This document shows positions 24,833-32,534 of a stretch of 64,000 nt of DNA, piece by piece. The stretch is from contig NZ_RQPI01000010.1 in assembly GCF_003854965.1 (NCBI RefSeq), positions 1 to 64,000 on the forward strand. Reading direction: 5' to 3'. Numbering within the stretch: the stretch's first letter is position 1; every line of letters starts with the position of its first letter. Both the position numbers and the translations under genes were made by a program. The notes beneath the pieces were generated by a model. That model made no database searches. It saw only the letters and a list, made by a program, of their open reading frames with translations, and was not told where the DNA came from. The DNA is from Paenibacillus rhizophilus. Lineage in GTDB: Bacteria > Bacillota > Bacilli > Paenibacillales > Paenibacillaceae.

Positions 24833-25221
24833 TGCAAGATTACGTAAATCAAGCGCTTGTCATTATCGCCATTGCTGTTGTCGGTATGCTGACACGAATA
24901 TTCCTTCGCACACTTTCTCTGCTTGAAGTCAAATGGAATGAATACATTGAAAGCAAAAAAGCATTGGCTAAAACAACCGAATCTCTGAAGCAGATTGAAA
25001 TGGTTCAAAAAATCGCCAGCGAAGTATTTTCTGTCGTTGAAAAAGAATTTTACAATATGCCAAGTAGCCAAAAGTATAACGAAGCATTTTCCCGCCTATC
25101 CAAACGGGCGGCAGGAGTTGGCATACCGATTACCCCGGAACAAATCAAGGGAGCTATCGAAAAAGCGGTGCTGGACTATAATGCAAAAACAAAAACGCTG
25201 GAATATAAGAAGACCTCTTAA
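24832..25221 (+). CDS. Holin, LL-H family
   Basis: This 129-residue protein has one N-terminal membrane segment (about 6-24, NQALVIIAIAVVGMLTRIFL), a charged helical middle and a conserved C-terminal helix (ITPEQIKGAIEKAVLDY), matching LL-H-type phage holins. It starts on the last base of the endolysin stop (TAATG). Holins collect in the membrane and release or activate the endolysin at a set time. A terminator overlaps the stop. Confidence 0.85.
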   Translation: MQDYVNQALVIIAIAVVGMLTRIFLRTLSLLEVKWNEYIESKKALAKTTESLKQIEMVQKIASEVFSVVEKEFYNMPSSQKYNEAFSRLSKRAAGVGIPITPEQIKGAIEKAVLDYNAKTKTLEYKKTS

Positions 25222-25232
25222 TGAGGTCTTTT
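25209..25232 (+). terminator. Terminator at the end of the prophage late genes
   Basis: AAGACCTC (25210-25217) pairs with GAGGTCTT (25223-25230) around TTAAT, followed by T. It includes the holin stop region and would shield the chromosome from phage transcription. Confidence 0.75.
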
Positions 25233-25284
25233 ACTGTTAAACTATAATTACAATAGAAGAAAAAAATCATAATCGTGTGTAAAT

Positions 25285-25315
25285 TAGTATGCACGGATTT
25301 CCTTACCATAACGAT
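25285..25315 (+). other. Prophage right junction (attR region) in comFA
   Basis: To the left is phage-type AT-rich non-coding sequence with a stop (TAA near 25280) in the ComFA frame. To the right, from about 25295, the frame encodes FPYHNDPMLAFAAEG, which in intact ComFA proteins directly follows the DEAD-box (Walker B) motif. The crossover core must therefore lie in or next to the codons for that segment. The left att copy is outside the window, so the core cannot be delimited. Confidence 0.7.
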
Positions 25316-26002
25316 CCCATGCTTGCCTTTGCCGCCGAAGGAGCCTGCAAGCCCGGAGGAGCGTTTATTTACTTGTCTGCTACGCCGCCGCAGGATATGC
25401 AGCGTGAGGTTCGCCGGGGAAGACTGGCGCATGCGAGAGTGCCTGTCCGCTTCCATGGCTTTCCTCTTCCGGTGCCGAAACATTTAAAAATGCCCCCAGT
25501 CGGCGAATGCCTGAAGCGTGGACGGCTGCCGGTAAAGCTGGTAAGAGCGCTGAAGCAGTCGCTTGAACGGAAGGCGCAGATTTTTCTGTTTGTGGCACGG
25601 ATTGCGCAGATTAATAGGCTGCTTCAGCTTTTGCGCCGCGCTCTTCCCGGCATTGTCATCGAAGGAACCTCTTCGCAGGACCCCGGAAGAGTCGACAAGG
25701 TGGCCGCTTTCCGCCGCCGGGAAATTTCCCTGCTTGTAACAACGACCATTCTGGAAAGGGGAGTCACCGTTCCCCGCAGCGATGTGTTTGTGCTGGATGC
25801 GGACAACCGGCTCTTTGACGAGGCTTCACTGGTTCAGATGGCCGGACGAGCCGGCCGCTCCAAGGACGACCCTAGGGGCAGAGTCGTGTTTGCTTCCAGG
25901 CAGTGGGACCGCTCGCAGCGCGGCGCATGTGCGCAGATTCGGACAATGAACCGGATCGCCCGCAAAAAGGGCTATCTGAACAAGGAGGCGACGGTACAAT
26001 GA
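25289..26002 (+). pseudogene. comFA: comFA, 3' fragment (split by prophage)
   Basis: The remaining 237 residues are the C-terminal helicase half of ComFA: IYLSATPP (motif III, about residue 28), LLVTTTILERGVTVPRSD (motif V) and QMAGRAGRS (motif VI). Walker A, the DEAD-box and the zinc fingers are missing; full-length proteins have about 450-500 residues. The ATG at 25289 has no ribosome site and probably comes from the junction. ComFA is the ATPase that helps pull transforming DNA into the cell, so competence should be impaired while the prophage is present. Confidence 0.9.
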
Positions 26003-27003
26003 AGCGGGGAAGCTGGCTGCATGCCGTTCATTCTCTCCTGGCTCCGGTACAGGATCATTGCTTGACGTGCGGCCGGGAAGGAAGGCTGTCGTCCCAGTTG
26101 CCGGGCATCTGCGAACATTGCGCCGTAGCCGTTCCGTGGATTTTGCACCCCCGCTGCCAAAAATGCGGCCGCCATGTGGGCTGCCCGGACTGCGCTCGCG
26201 GAAACGATACTTCCTCTCTGATATGCAACAGGAGTGCGGTGGCCTACAGCAGCGAGATGCGGGAATGGCTTGGACAGTACAAATATAGGGGAGACGAGCG
26301 CTTTGTCGAAGTCCTTGGAGTCATGCTGGATAGAGCCTACAGAACGCTTAAAGCCGAAATGGAAGCTGAGGCGAAGTCCGGGCGTGAAGCGGAAAGGGCA
26401 CCCACAGCCAAATCCGGAAATCCGGCAACTGCATCCAAGCGGCATTTCGGATATCGGCGCGGTGGATGGGAGGACCTGCTGTCATGGCTTCACTTTCCGC
26501 CGGTATCTTCTCAGCGCCCGCGACTGCCCATTCGCGCGGCTCGATCCGGCATTGCTCGCCGATGGGAGGCGGACTTGCTTGTTCCTGTACCTGTCAGTGA
26601 CGTCCGGCTCGCAGAGCGCGGCTTCAATCAGGCGGAAAGACTGGCGCAGTTCATATCGGCACGCCGCGACATCCCCGTTATGGAACTGCTGGTCCGCGCA
26701 CATCATACCGGCAAACAGAGCTTTAAGACCAGGGCGGAGCGGCTTGCCGATATGAAGCGCGCTTTTGTTCCGAATCCGGTATGGGCAGGTGGATTTGCGG
26801 AAAGGCTTTTATTTTCTCACCGCTCCGCTTCCGGGAACACCAACCAATCTCCAGTTAGTTCGCAACCGTTAAAAATTGTTATAGTGGACGATATCTACAC
26901 GACGGGAAGCACCATCCGTGCTTGTGCAGATGTGCTGCAGAAGATGGTATCGTCCGCCGGCTGCCAAGCCGAAATTTACAGCCTGACTTGGGCGCGCTCG
27001 TAA
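25999..27003 (+). CDS. comFC: ComFC competence protein (amidophosphoribosyltransferase-like)
   Basis: ATG 25999 overlaps the comFA stop and follows AAGGAGG. The N-terminus has zinc cysteines (CLTCGREG, CEHC, CQKC, CPDC). The C-terminus has the PRPP-binding loop IVIVDDIYTTGSTI (about 294-307), and LLVPVPVSDVRLAERGFNQAERLA precedes it. ComFC works with ComFA in DNA uptake. At 334 aa it is about 100 longer than usual: an Arg/Ala/Ser-rich insert spans about residues 120-190. Upstream promoter activity may be lost because the prophage separates the gene from the comFA promoter. Confidence 0.9.
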   Translation: MKRGSWLHAVHSLLAPVQDHCLTCGREGRLSSQLPGICEHCAVAVPWILHPRCQKCGRHVGCPDCARGNDTSSLICNRSAVAYSSEMREWLGQYKYRGDERFVEVLGVMLDRAYRTLKAEMEAEAKSGREAERAPTAKSGNPATASKRHFGYRRGGWEDLLSWLHFPPVSSQRPRLPIRAARSGIARRWEADLLVPVPVSDVRLAERGFNQAERLAQFISARRDIPVMELLVRAHHTGKQSFKTRAERLADMKRAFVPNPVWAGGFAERLLFSHRSASGNTNQSPVSSQPLKIVIVDDIYTTGSTIRACADVLQKMVSSAGCQAEIYSLTWARS

Positions 27004-27117
27004 AGGTAATCCTTTCTCCAGATTGGGAAGCCATAGACGAAACCGGCGCAATCATGTAATCTAGGAGCACAAGCAGTCTAATGACGGATAATATGGAAGG
27101 AAAGGGGGCTGCCGAAT

Positions 27118-27528
27118 ATGAATATCGATAATTGTCCACGGTGCGGCCGGATTTACGTCAAGAATGTTATGGAGCTGTGCCAGCCCTGCATCAAGGAACT
27201 GGAGAAGCAGTATGAGATTTGCGTGAAATACTTGCGTGAGAATAGAGGCGCCAATATTCAAGAGCTCTCCGATGCCACAGAGATCCCAATCAAAGAAATT
27301 ACCCGCTTTATTCGTGAGGGGCGAATTTCCATCGCGAACGCGCCGAATATAATGTACCCTTGTGAGGTATGCGGAACGCTGATCCGGGAAGGGCATATGT
27401 GCGACAGCTGCCGCGGAAGACTGACCAAAGATTTAATGAATGCATCGAAAGAAAGCGCCGCTGCGGAAGCTTCCCGGAAGGGTTCCAATGGAGCCTATAG
27501 GGCGGTTGACAAGCTGCGCGGCCAATAA
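27118..27528 (+). CDS. yvyF: Flagellar operon protein YvyF family
   Basis: Two zinc motifs flank a helical middle: CPRCGRIYVKNVMELCQPC (residues 6-24) and CEVCGTLIREGHMCDSC. The centre, IQELSDATEIPIKEITRFIREGRIS, is a winged-helix-like segment. This architecture, the length (136 aa) and the place between comFC and flgM match YvyF of Bacillus, a predicted regulator or accessory factor in flagellar gene clusters. GGAAAGGGGG precedes the ATG. Its molecular role is not settled. Confidence 0.85.
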   Translation: MNIDNCPRCGRIYVKNVMELCQPCIKELEKQYEICVKYLRENRGANIQELSDATEIPIKEITRFIREGRISIANAPNIMYPCEVCGTLIREGHMCDSCRGRLTKDLMNASKESAAAEASRKGSNGAYRAVDKLRGQ

Positions 27529-27554
27529 TTTCCGGAAAAATACGCTTTCAGCTA

Positions 27555-27582
27555 TAAAGTATGTTTCAATTAAGGCCGATAA
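27555..27582 (+). promoter_or_regulatory. SigD-type promoter of flgM
   Basis: TAAA at 27555-27558 and GCCGATAA at 27575-27582 are 16 bases apart, close to the SigD consensus TAAA-N15-GCCGATAT. In Bacillus flgM is SigD-dependent. The -10 element lies inside the 5' arm of the terminator at 27572-27609, so transcripts starting here would not contain that terminator. Confidence 0.75.
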
Positions 27583-27609
27583 ACTTAGTAAAGATTATCG
27601 GCCTTTTTA
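27572..27609 (+). terminator. Terminator between yvyF and flgM
   Basis: AAGGCCGATAA (27572-27582) pairs with TTATCGGCC (about 27595-27603) around a 12-base loop, followed by five T. It ends the comF-yvyF transcript. Confidence 0.85.
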
Positions 27610-27631
27610 TAATCGAAAGAAGGTGTGAATT

Positions 27632-27919
27632 GTGAAAATCAACGAAAGCGGACGAATTAATCCGATTAACCCTTACCAACGGAATGCGGAATCGCAAAGG
27701 CAGGAACAAATGAAAAAAAGCACACGCAAAGACGAGGTAACCATTTCTACGGAAGCCATGAAGCTTTTGGAAGCGCAGAACAGCGGGAATGTCGATAAGG
27801 AACGCGCCCAAAGAATTCAAAGCTTGAAGCAACAGGTCTCCGCCGGTACTTATCAAGTAGACGCATCCCAACTCGCTGAGAAACTCGCCCCCTTTTTTAA
27901 GCAATCCTCCGAGAATTAG
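27632..27919 (+). CDS. flgM: Anti-sigma factor FlgM
   Basis: The 95-residue protein has the FlgM layout: a flexible N-terminus (KINESGRINPINPYQRN), then the conserved VTISTEAMKLLEAQ (about 36-49) and the C-terminal helices that hold SigD (ERAQRIQSLKQQVSAGTYQVD...LAEKL). The start is GTG behind GAAAGAAGGTG. FlgM binds SigD until the hook is finished. The SigD promoter in front forms a feedback loop. Confidence 0.92.
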   Translation: MKINESGRINPINPYQRNAESQRQEQMKKSTRKDEVTISTEAMKLLEAQNSGNVDKERAQRIQSLKQQVSAGTYQVDASQLAEKLAPFFKQSSEN

Positions 27920-28432
27920 GTGAATCCATCCATGTCATTAACAACATTGATTGAACTGCTGGAGCGGCTGGACGAGAACCATTTACAGATGCTTGATCTG
28001 GCCGCTGCGAAGAAACAGGCTATCATGGACAACAACATCGAGAGTCTGGTCGATATCCTGAGCCGGGAGTCCAAACTGACGAAGATTAGCGCTCAGCTTG
28101 AGGAGCAGCGTGAACAGAGCGTATTCGCTTTTTTACAGGGAGTCGGCATCCGTTCTCAATTAAATTTAAATTTGACTGAACTTTCCCGGCTTGTATTTGA
28201 TCCTGAAGACAAAGCGCGGCTGCTGCATATCCAGGGCCAACTGGCAGACACTTTGGACCGTTTGAAAAAGGCCAATGAACTGAACCAGAGACTGATTGAG
28301 CAGTCGCTTGCATTTATAGATTATTCCCTTGATTTGCTGGTCGGAAGACCAAATCAGGAAATTACGTATCAACCTCCGTCTGGCAGAGCCAGCTCTCCGA
28401 GCCGACCGGGTCTTTTTGACGCTAGGGGTTAG
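27920..28432 (+). CDS. flgN: FlgN family flagellar chaperone
   Basis: The 170-residue, all-helical protein lies between flgM and flgK, with typical FlgN features: an N-terminal TLIELLERLDENHLQMLDLAAAKKQAI and central coiled coil. FlgN keeps the hook-filament junction proteins FlgK and FlgL unfolded for export. The start is GTG right after the flgM stop; ATG 27932 is an alternative. Confidence 0.85.
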   Translation: MNPSMSLTTLIELLERLDENHLQMLDLAAAKKQAIMDNNIESLVDILSRESKLTKISAQLEEQREQSVFAFLQGVGIRSQLNLNLTELSRLVFDPEDKARLLHIQGQLADTLDRLKKANELNQRLIEQSLAFIDYSLDLLVGRPNQEITYQPPSGRASSPSRPGLFDARG

Positions 28433-28520
28433 CATGGATTAGCACTTTCACCATACAGACAGGTATAGATTCACCGCAAGCTTGCTTTGGATTAACCAGA
28501 AGGCATAAGGGGGAAAAGAA

Positions 28521-30119
28521 GTGACATCAACCTTCCACTCAATTGAAACCGCCCGGCGAAGCCTTGTCACGCAGACGGCGGCGCTCAACACAACGGGACA
28601 CAACATCGCCAACGCCAATACCGAAGGCTATACACGCCAGACTGTCAAAATGGCCGCTTCCAGACCGATTGAAGCTTACGGTTTCAGCAACTCCACTTCT
28701 CCGGGGCAGCTTGGCACAGGCGTGGAATTCGGCTCCATTGAACGTATCCGAGAGACTTTTCTCGACGACCAGTTCCGCGGGGAGAACTCCTCGCTCGGTA
28801 GCTGGACCATTCAATCCGATACGCTGGACAAGCTGGAGTCGATTTTTAACGAGCCTTCGGAGACGGGAATCAGCACCGTATTGGATAACTTTTGGAAATC
28901 ATGGTCCGATCTCAGCAAAAATCCGGAAGACAGCACCGCGCGTAAAATCGTCGTTCAGACCTCCCAGTCGATGGCGGACGCGCTCAACTATATGAGCAGA
29001 CAGCTGGACAATCTGGACAGCGACCTGGCGACCAATATGGGCGTTAAAGCGACCGAGATCAATGGCTATTTATCCTCGATTGCGAACCTTAACGAGTCGA
29101 TATTCCGGATAGAGAGCATGGGCGACAAGGCCAACGATCTTCGCGACCAGCGCGATTTGATGACAGACAAGCTGTCCAAAATCATCAATATCAGCGTGAC
29201 GCCAACCGACAGCGGCTACAATATTTCTCTAGGCGGCCAGCAGCTTGTTCAGGGCTTCGCGGCTTCGAACGTCACTTCGGATTCGTTGACTAGCGCATAC
29301 GGAGATGGGGCAACCGGCGATTTGAAATCCGGGGAAGTCTACGGCATGATCGATTCCAGCAAGAGGTACGTGGCTGACTATAAAGCCCAGCTTAATAACA
29401 TGGCCAATACGATTGCTACCGGAGCGGTCGAGGTTACGCTGCCCAAGGGTTCCATTATGCCTGCGGGAACTATTCTGACCAATGATGCTTCGATTACGAA
29501 GGCGGATGGTACAACAGCTACGCTGACCGCCGGCGACGCCATGCCGCAGGGAGCAACCCTGAACGCAGACGTTAAAACGACGGTTAACGGGCTTAACGGG
29601 CTGCACCAGCTGGGCTATACAATGGACGGCACACTAAATCCAGGTAAGCCGCTGTTCACCGGCGACGGAGGTGCAATTACGGCAGGCAATATCACCTTTA
29701 ATCCTGAAATTGCTACTGACACCAACCTGCTGGCGACTTCGCTGCGCACAAGCGGTACCGGAACATCGGAGACTGTTGTGAAGGGAAACAATACGTTGGC
29801 GCTTCTGATTTCCAATCAGCAGACAGGAATATTCGCCGCTCCGACCGGAATCAAAGCCACTCCAGGCACTTTTTATAAGACAATGGTGGGACAGCTTGGC
29901 GTTCAGTCGCAGGAGGCGACCCGTCAGACGGAGAACTCCAACTACTTGGTACAGCAGGTCGACGCCCGCCGCCAATCCGTAAGCGGTGTATCACTCGACG
30001 AAGAAATGTCTAATATGCTCGTGTTCCAGCATGCTTACAGCGCCGCAGCGCGTTTTATGACGACTTATGATGAAATGCTTGATAAACTCATTAATTCCAC
30101 CGGCACCGTCGGCAGATAA
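28521..30119 (+). CDS. flgK: Flagellar hook-associated protein 1 FlgK
   Basis: The N-terminus (FHSIETARRSLVTQTAALNTTGHNIANANTEGYTRQ, shown for the motif NIANANTEGYTRQ) is the rod/hook/HAP signature, and the end SGVSLDEEMSNMLVFQHAYSAAARFMTTYDEML (see LDEEMSNMLVFQHAY) is the FlgK C-terminal helix. Length, 532 aa, is normal. A beta-rich insert lies around residues 300-390. FlgK joins hook and filament. GTG 28521 follows GGGGGAAAAGAAG. Confidence 0.95.
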   Translation: MTSTFHSIETARRSLVTQTAALNTTGHNIANANTEGYTRQTVKMAASRPIEAYGFSNSTSPGQLGTGVEFGSIERIRETFLDDQFRGENSSLGSWTIQSDTLDKLESIFNEPSETGISTVLDNFWKSWSDLSKNPEDSTARKIVVQTSQSMADALNYMSRQLDNLDSDLATNMGVKATEINGYLSSIANLNESIFRIESMGDKANDLRDQRDLMTDKLSKIINISVTPTDSGYNISLGGQQLVQGFAASNVTSDSLTSAYGDGATGDLKSGEVYGMIDSSKRYVADYKAQLNNMANTIATGAVEVTLPKGSIMPAGTILTNDASITKADGTTATLTAGDAMPQGATLNADVKTTVNGLNGLHQLGYTMDGTLNPGKPLFTGDGGAITAGNITFNPEIATDTNLLATSLRTSGTGTSETVVKGNNTLALLISNQQTGIFAAPTGIKATPGTFYKTMVGQLGVQSQEATRQTENSNYLVQQVDARRQSVSGVSLDEEMSNMLVFQHAYSAAARFMTTYDEMLDKLINSTGTVGR

Positions 30120-30136
30120 GAGAGGAGGAACTAGAG

Positions 30137-31057
30137 ATGCTTAGAGTAACTTCCAATATGATGAACTCACAGCTCCTGCTAAATCTTAACCGCAACGCGC
30201 GCACCATGAATGACACTCAGCTCCAACTGTCCACCGGCCGAAAGCTCAATAAGCCGTCTGACGATCCCGTCGGGATCACCTACTCCCTTCGTTACCGGTC
30301 GGAGCTGTCCGCGAACTCGCAGTATCAGGAGAATGTGGACGATGCGACGTCATGGTTGGAATTTAATGATACAGTTCTGACGCAGGCGGGAGATGTTGTT
30401 CAGCGGCTGCGGGAGTTGTCGGTTCAGGGAGCGAACGGAACGAATCCCCAAGAGGCACTCGACAGCATTAATGCTGAAGTGAAGCAGCTCAAGGAACAGC
30501 TGATTGATATCGCGAACAGCCAGTTTAAGGGGAAATATATTTTTAACGGTCAGCAGTACACAGAGCAGCCCTATCAATTTCCAACTGGGGCCGACGGTAA
30601 ATTGGATACTTCTAGCGCCTCCTCGGTTATAACAGATGACGGTCAGTTAAATTACACGGTAGGGGAGAGCGTACAGCTTCCTATCAATATTACGGGGAAT
30701 GAAATGTTCGGCGGACAGGAAGGCGATAATATCTTTGCGGTAATTGATAAAATCTCCGCTGCGCTGGCAAATGGCGATACCTCGGAAGTGTCCAATCAAT
30801 TGGGCAATCTTGATAGCCGATACAATAAAATGTTAACCGTTCAAGCAGATGTAGGAGCCAAATCAAACCGGATTGAACTAATGAAGAATCGGCTGACCGA
30901 TTTGGAGGTCAATTTAACGGATATGCAATCCAAAACGGAAGACGGAGATTATGCCGAACTGCTGACGAAGTCTAAAGTTCAAGAAAATATCTATAATGCT
31001 TCTCTGTCGGTTGGGGCAAAGATTATTCAAAATTCTCTGGTTGACTTCATTAGATAG
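30137..31057 (+). CDS. flgL: Flagellar hook-associated protein 3 FlgL
   Basis: The N-terminus (RVTSNMMNSQLLLNLNR ... LSTGRKLNKPSDDPV) and the C-terminal helix (LSVGAKIIQNSLVDFIR) are flagellin-like ends as in FlgL; length, 306 aa, is normal. GAGGAGG precedes ATG 30137, 17 bases after flgK. With FlgK it forms the hook-filament junction. Confidence 0.95.
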   Translation: MLRVTSNMMNSQLLLNLNRNARTMNDTQLQLSTGRKLNKPSDDPVGITYSLRYRSELSANSQYQENVDDATSWLEFNDTVLTQAGDVVQRLRELSVQGANGTNPQEALDSINAEVKQLKEQLIDIANSQFKGKYIFNGQQYTEQPYQFPTGADGKLDTSSASSVITDDGQLNYTVGESVQLPINITGNEMFGGQEGDNIFAVIDKISAALANGDTSEVSNQLGNLDSRYNKMLTVQADVGAKSNRIELMKNRLTDLEVNLTDMQSKTEDGDYAELLTKSKVQENIYNASLSVGAKIIQNSLVDFIR

Positions 31058-31074
31058 ACAGGAGGTGCTCATCC

Positions 31075-31638
31075 TTGAAGGTGATGGTGCAAATCTCTCA
31101 GACACCGGCGCTCATCGGGATGGAGACAACGCCGGGAAATCTGACAATCAGCCAGCCTCCGGCAGATATACAGATCACGACAACGCCGGGGGAATGGAAT
31201 ATTCACCAGCCGGGACCCGAGGTGACGATTGACCAATCCCGGGCACGCGCCGCATATACGGGCGGAACGTACCGCGAGATGAGTCAGCGCATTTATTCGG
31301 GCGTTGAACAGCTTTGGCTGCAGGGAATCGCCAAGAGAATGGAACAGGGCGAACGCATGGCCAATTTCCACAAGCCCGGGAACTCGATCGGTGAAGTTTA
31401 TGGAGAGGACTGGCAGCCGGTATCTTATCCGGAAGTGCGCGGTCCCGCCTCCTATGATAATGTAGATATTGATATTAAGGCGGTTCCAGTGCAGATCGAG
31501 TATCGCAGAGCCGAAGTTCATATCCAGGTGGAGCAAAATAAACCGCAATTTCATTACACACCGTCCAGCGTTGAGATTTACTTGCGGCAAAAGCCATCTT
31601 TGACCTTTACGCCGCAGGTGCTTGACGCGCAGGTCTAG
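31075..31638 (+). CDS. yviE: YviE family (DUF6470) protein
   Basis: The 187-residue protein lies between flgL and fliW exactly as yviE does in Bacillus. It is rich in short beta segments with the repeat look of P-x-x-I/L-T-I and contains the conserved YREMSQRIYSGVEQLWLQGI helix. The TTG at 31075 follows AGGAGGTG. Its role in motility is not established. A terminator follows. Confidence 0.8.
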   Translation: MKVMVQISQTPALIGMETTPGNLTISQPPADIQITTTPGEWNIHQPGPEVTIDQSRARAAYTGGTYREMSQRIYSGVEQLWLQGIAKRMEQGERMANFHKPGNSIGEVYGEDWQPVSYPEVRGPASYDNVDIDIKAVPVQIEYRRAEVHIQVEQNKPQFHYTPSSVEIYLRQKPSLTFTPQVLDAQV

Positions 31639-31644
31639 GACTAT

Positions 31645-31686
31645 AAGCTATAGATGGAATGTTAACGGCCATCTATAGCTTTTTTA
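31645..31686 (+). terminator. Terminator after yviE
   Basis: AGCTATAGATGG (31646-31657) pairs perfectly with CCATCTATAGCT (31669-31680) around an 11-base loop, followed by a T run. Confidence 0.9.
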
Positions 31687-31720
31687 ATACGACAATTAAC
31701 GAAGAGGAGTGCTGAACGAA

Positions 31721-32167
31721 ATGATTATCGAAACAACCGCTTTAGGTCCGCTTGATATACATGATGAACAGATCTACCATTTTCCGAAAGGAATTCCCGG
31801 GTTTGAGCAGGAGACGGAATTTGCGATGATTGATCTGCAGGAAGGGCCGTTTTCGTATCTGCAATCGCTTAAGACGGAGAATCTTTCTTTTCTGCTGACC
31901 GATCCCTTTGTTTTTTATCCTCATTATGAGTTTGAGCTGCCTGACATGGAAGCGGAGGAGTTGGAAATATCGGATTCGGTTCTGGTGCGTGCCATTGTAA
32001 CAATCAGAGACACGCCGGAAGAATCTACGTTGAATCTGCTCGCCCCCGTCGTGCTTAATCCGGAGAAGCGGCTCGGTAAGCAGATTGTGCTTCACCGTTC
32101 TCCTTACTTGGCCAAGCAGCTTTTGTGGACGGAAGGCCAAACCAAGGAGGGTGAGCCATCATGCTAG
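31721..32167 (+). CDS. fliW: Flagellar assembly factor FliW
   Basis: FliW signatures are present: [14 protein letters not shown], the central [13 protein letters not shown], and [21 protein letters not shown] near the end. I chose ATG 31721 because AGGAG lies 13 bases upstream; the GTG at 31709 would be too close. FliW binds flagellin and, when free, binds CsrA and removes it from the hag leader. Its stop overlaps csrA, which suggests coupled translation. Confidence 0.93.
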   Translation: MIIETTALGPLDIHDEQIYHFPKGIPGFEQETEFAMIDLQEGPFSYLQSLKTENLSFLLTDPFVFYPHYEFELPDMEAEELEISDSVLVRAIVTIRDTPEESTLNLLAPVVLNPEKRLGKQIVLHRSPYLAKQLLWTEGQTKEGEPSC

Positions 32168-32391
32168 TTCTTGCGCGCAAAAAGGGAGAATCCATTGTCA
32201 TTCAGGACAATATCGAGGTCACGATTCTCAGTGTGGAGGGAGACAACGTCAAGATCGGCATATCCGCTCCGAGGAATGTGGATATTTTTCGGCAGGAGGT
32301 CTACTTGTCCATAAAAGAAAGCAATAAGGAATCCGCAGCCCCGGCTGCAAGCAGCTTGAATGCCCTGATTGACCACCTGAGGTCAAAATAA
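32161..32391 (+). CDS. csrA: Carbon storage regulator CsrA
   Basis: The 76-residue protein opens [20 protein letters not shown] and contains [19 protein letters not shown], the CsrA RNA-binding beta strands (with the R44-type residue retained). It starts inside the fliW end, with AAGGAGGGTG upstream. CsrA dimers block translation of hag mRNA; the flagellin leader 100 bases downstream carries a matching binding hairpin. A poorly conserved Ala/Ser tail follows residue 60. Confidence 0.95.
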   Translation: MLVLARKKGESIVIQDNIEVTILSVEGDNVKIGISAPRNVDIFRQEVYLSIKESNKESAAPAASSLNALIDHLRSK

Positions 32392-32415
32392 ATTTGAAAA
32401 AAGAGAAAAATGCTA

Positions 32416-32442
32416 TAAAGATTGCTTGCAAGCAGACGATAT
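32416..32442 (+). promoter_or_regulatory. SigD-type promoter of hag
   Basis: TAAA (32416-32419), a 15-base spacer and GACGATAT (32435-32442) differ from the SigD consensus by one base. The start site would be near 32450, giving a leader of about 85 bases. Confidence 0.85.
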
Positions 32443-32491
32443 ATATAGTAGGCACTGATTGGAGGGGCGGCCGACCTTAACAGCAGTGTTA

Positions 32492-32530
32492 CCACATGGA
32501 TGTGGATCAACTTATTTCAGGGAGGAAATA
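32492..32530 (+). promoter_or_regulatory. CsrA-binding sites in the hag leader
   Basis: CCACATGGATGTGG (32492-32505) is a 5-bp hairpin with GGA in the loop and contains ACATGGATGT, an exact fit to the CsrA consensus ACANGGANGT. A second GGA lies in the ribosome site GGGAGGAA (32519-32527), about 22 bases downstream. One dimer bridging both sites would block ribosomes, as known for Bacillus hag. Confidence 0.85.
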
Positions 32531-32534
32531 TCAA

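Larger units (their letters stand above)
1..25288 (+). mobile_element. Prophage, right-hand part (podovirus-like), integrated in comFA
   Basis: All genes from the left edge to the holin at 24832-25221 are phage-type: small accessory genes, late regulator, terminase, portal, scaffold, N4-gp56-type capsid protein, tailspike, internal virion proteins, endolysin and holin. Chromosomal sequence resumes at 25289 with comFA already in mid-gene. No tape-measure, tail-tube or sheath gene is seen, which with the large ejection-type proteins suggests a short-tailed virion. The integrase, repressor and left attachment site must lie left of the window. The structural genes look intact, so the phage may be inducible; this is inference. 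Confidence 0.9.
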
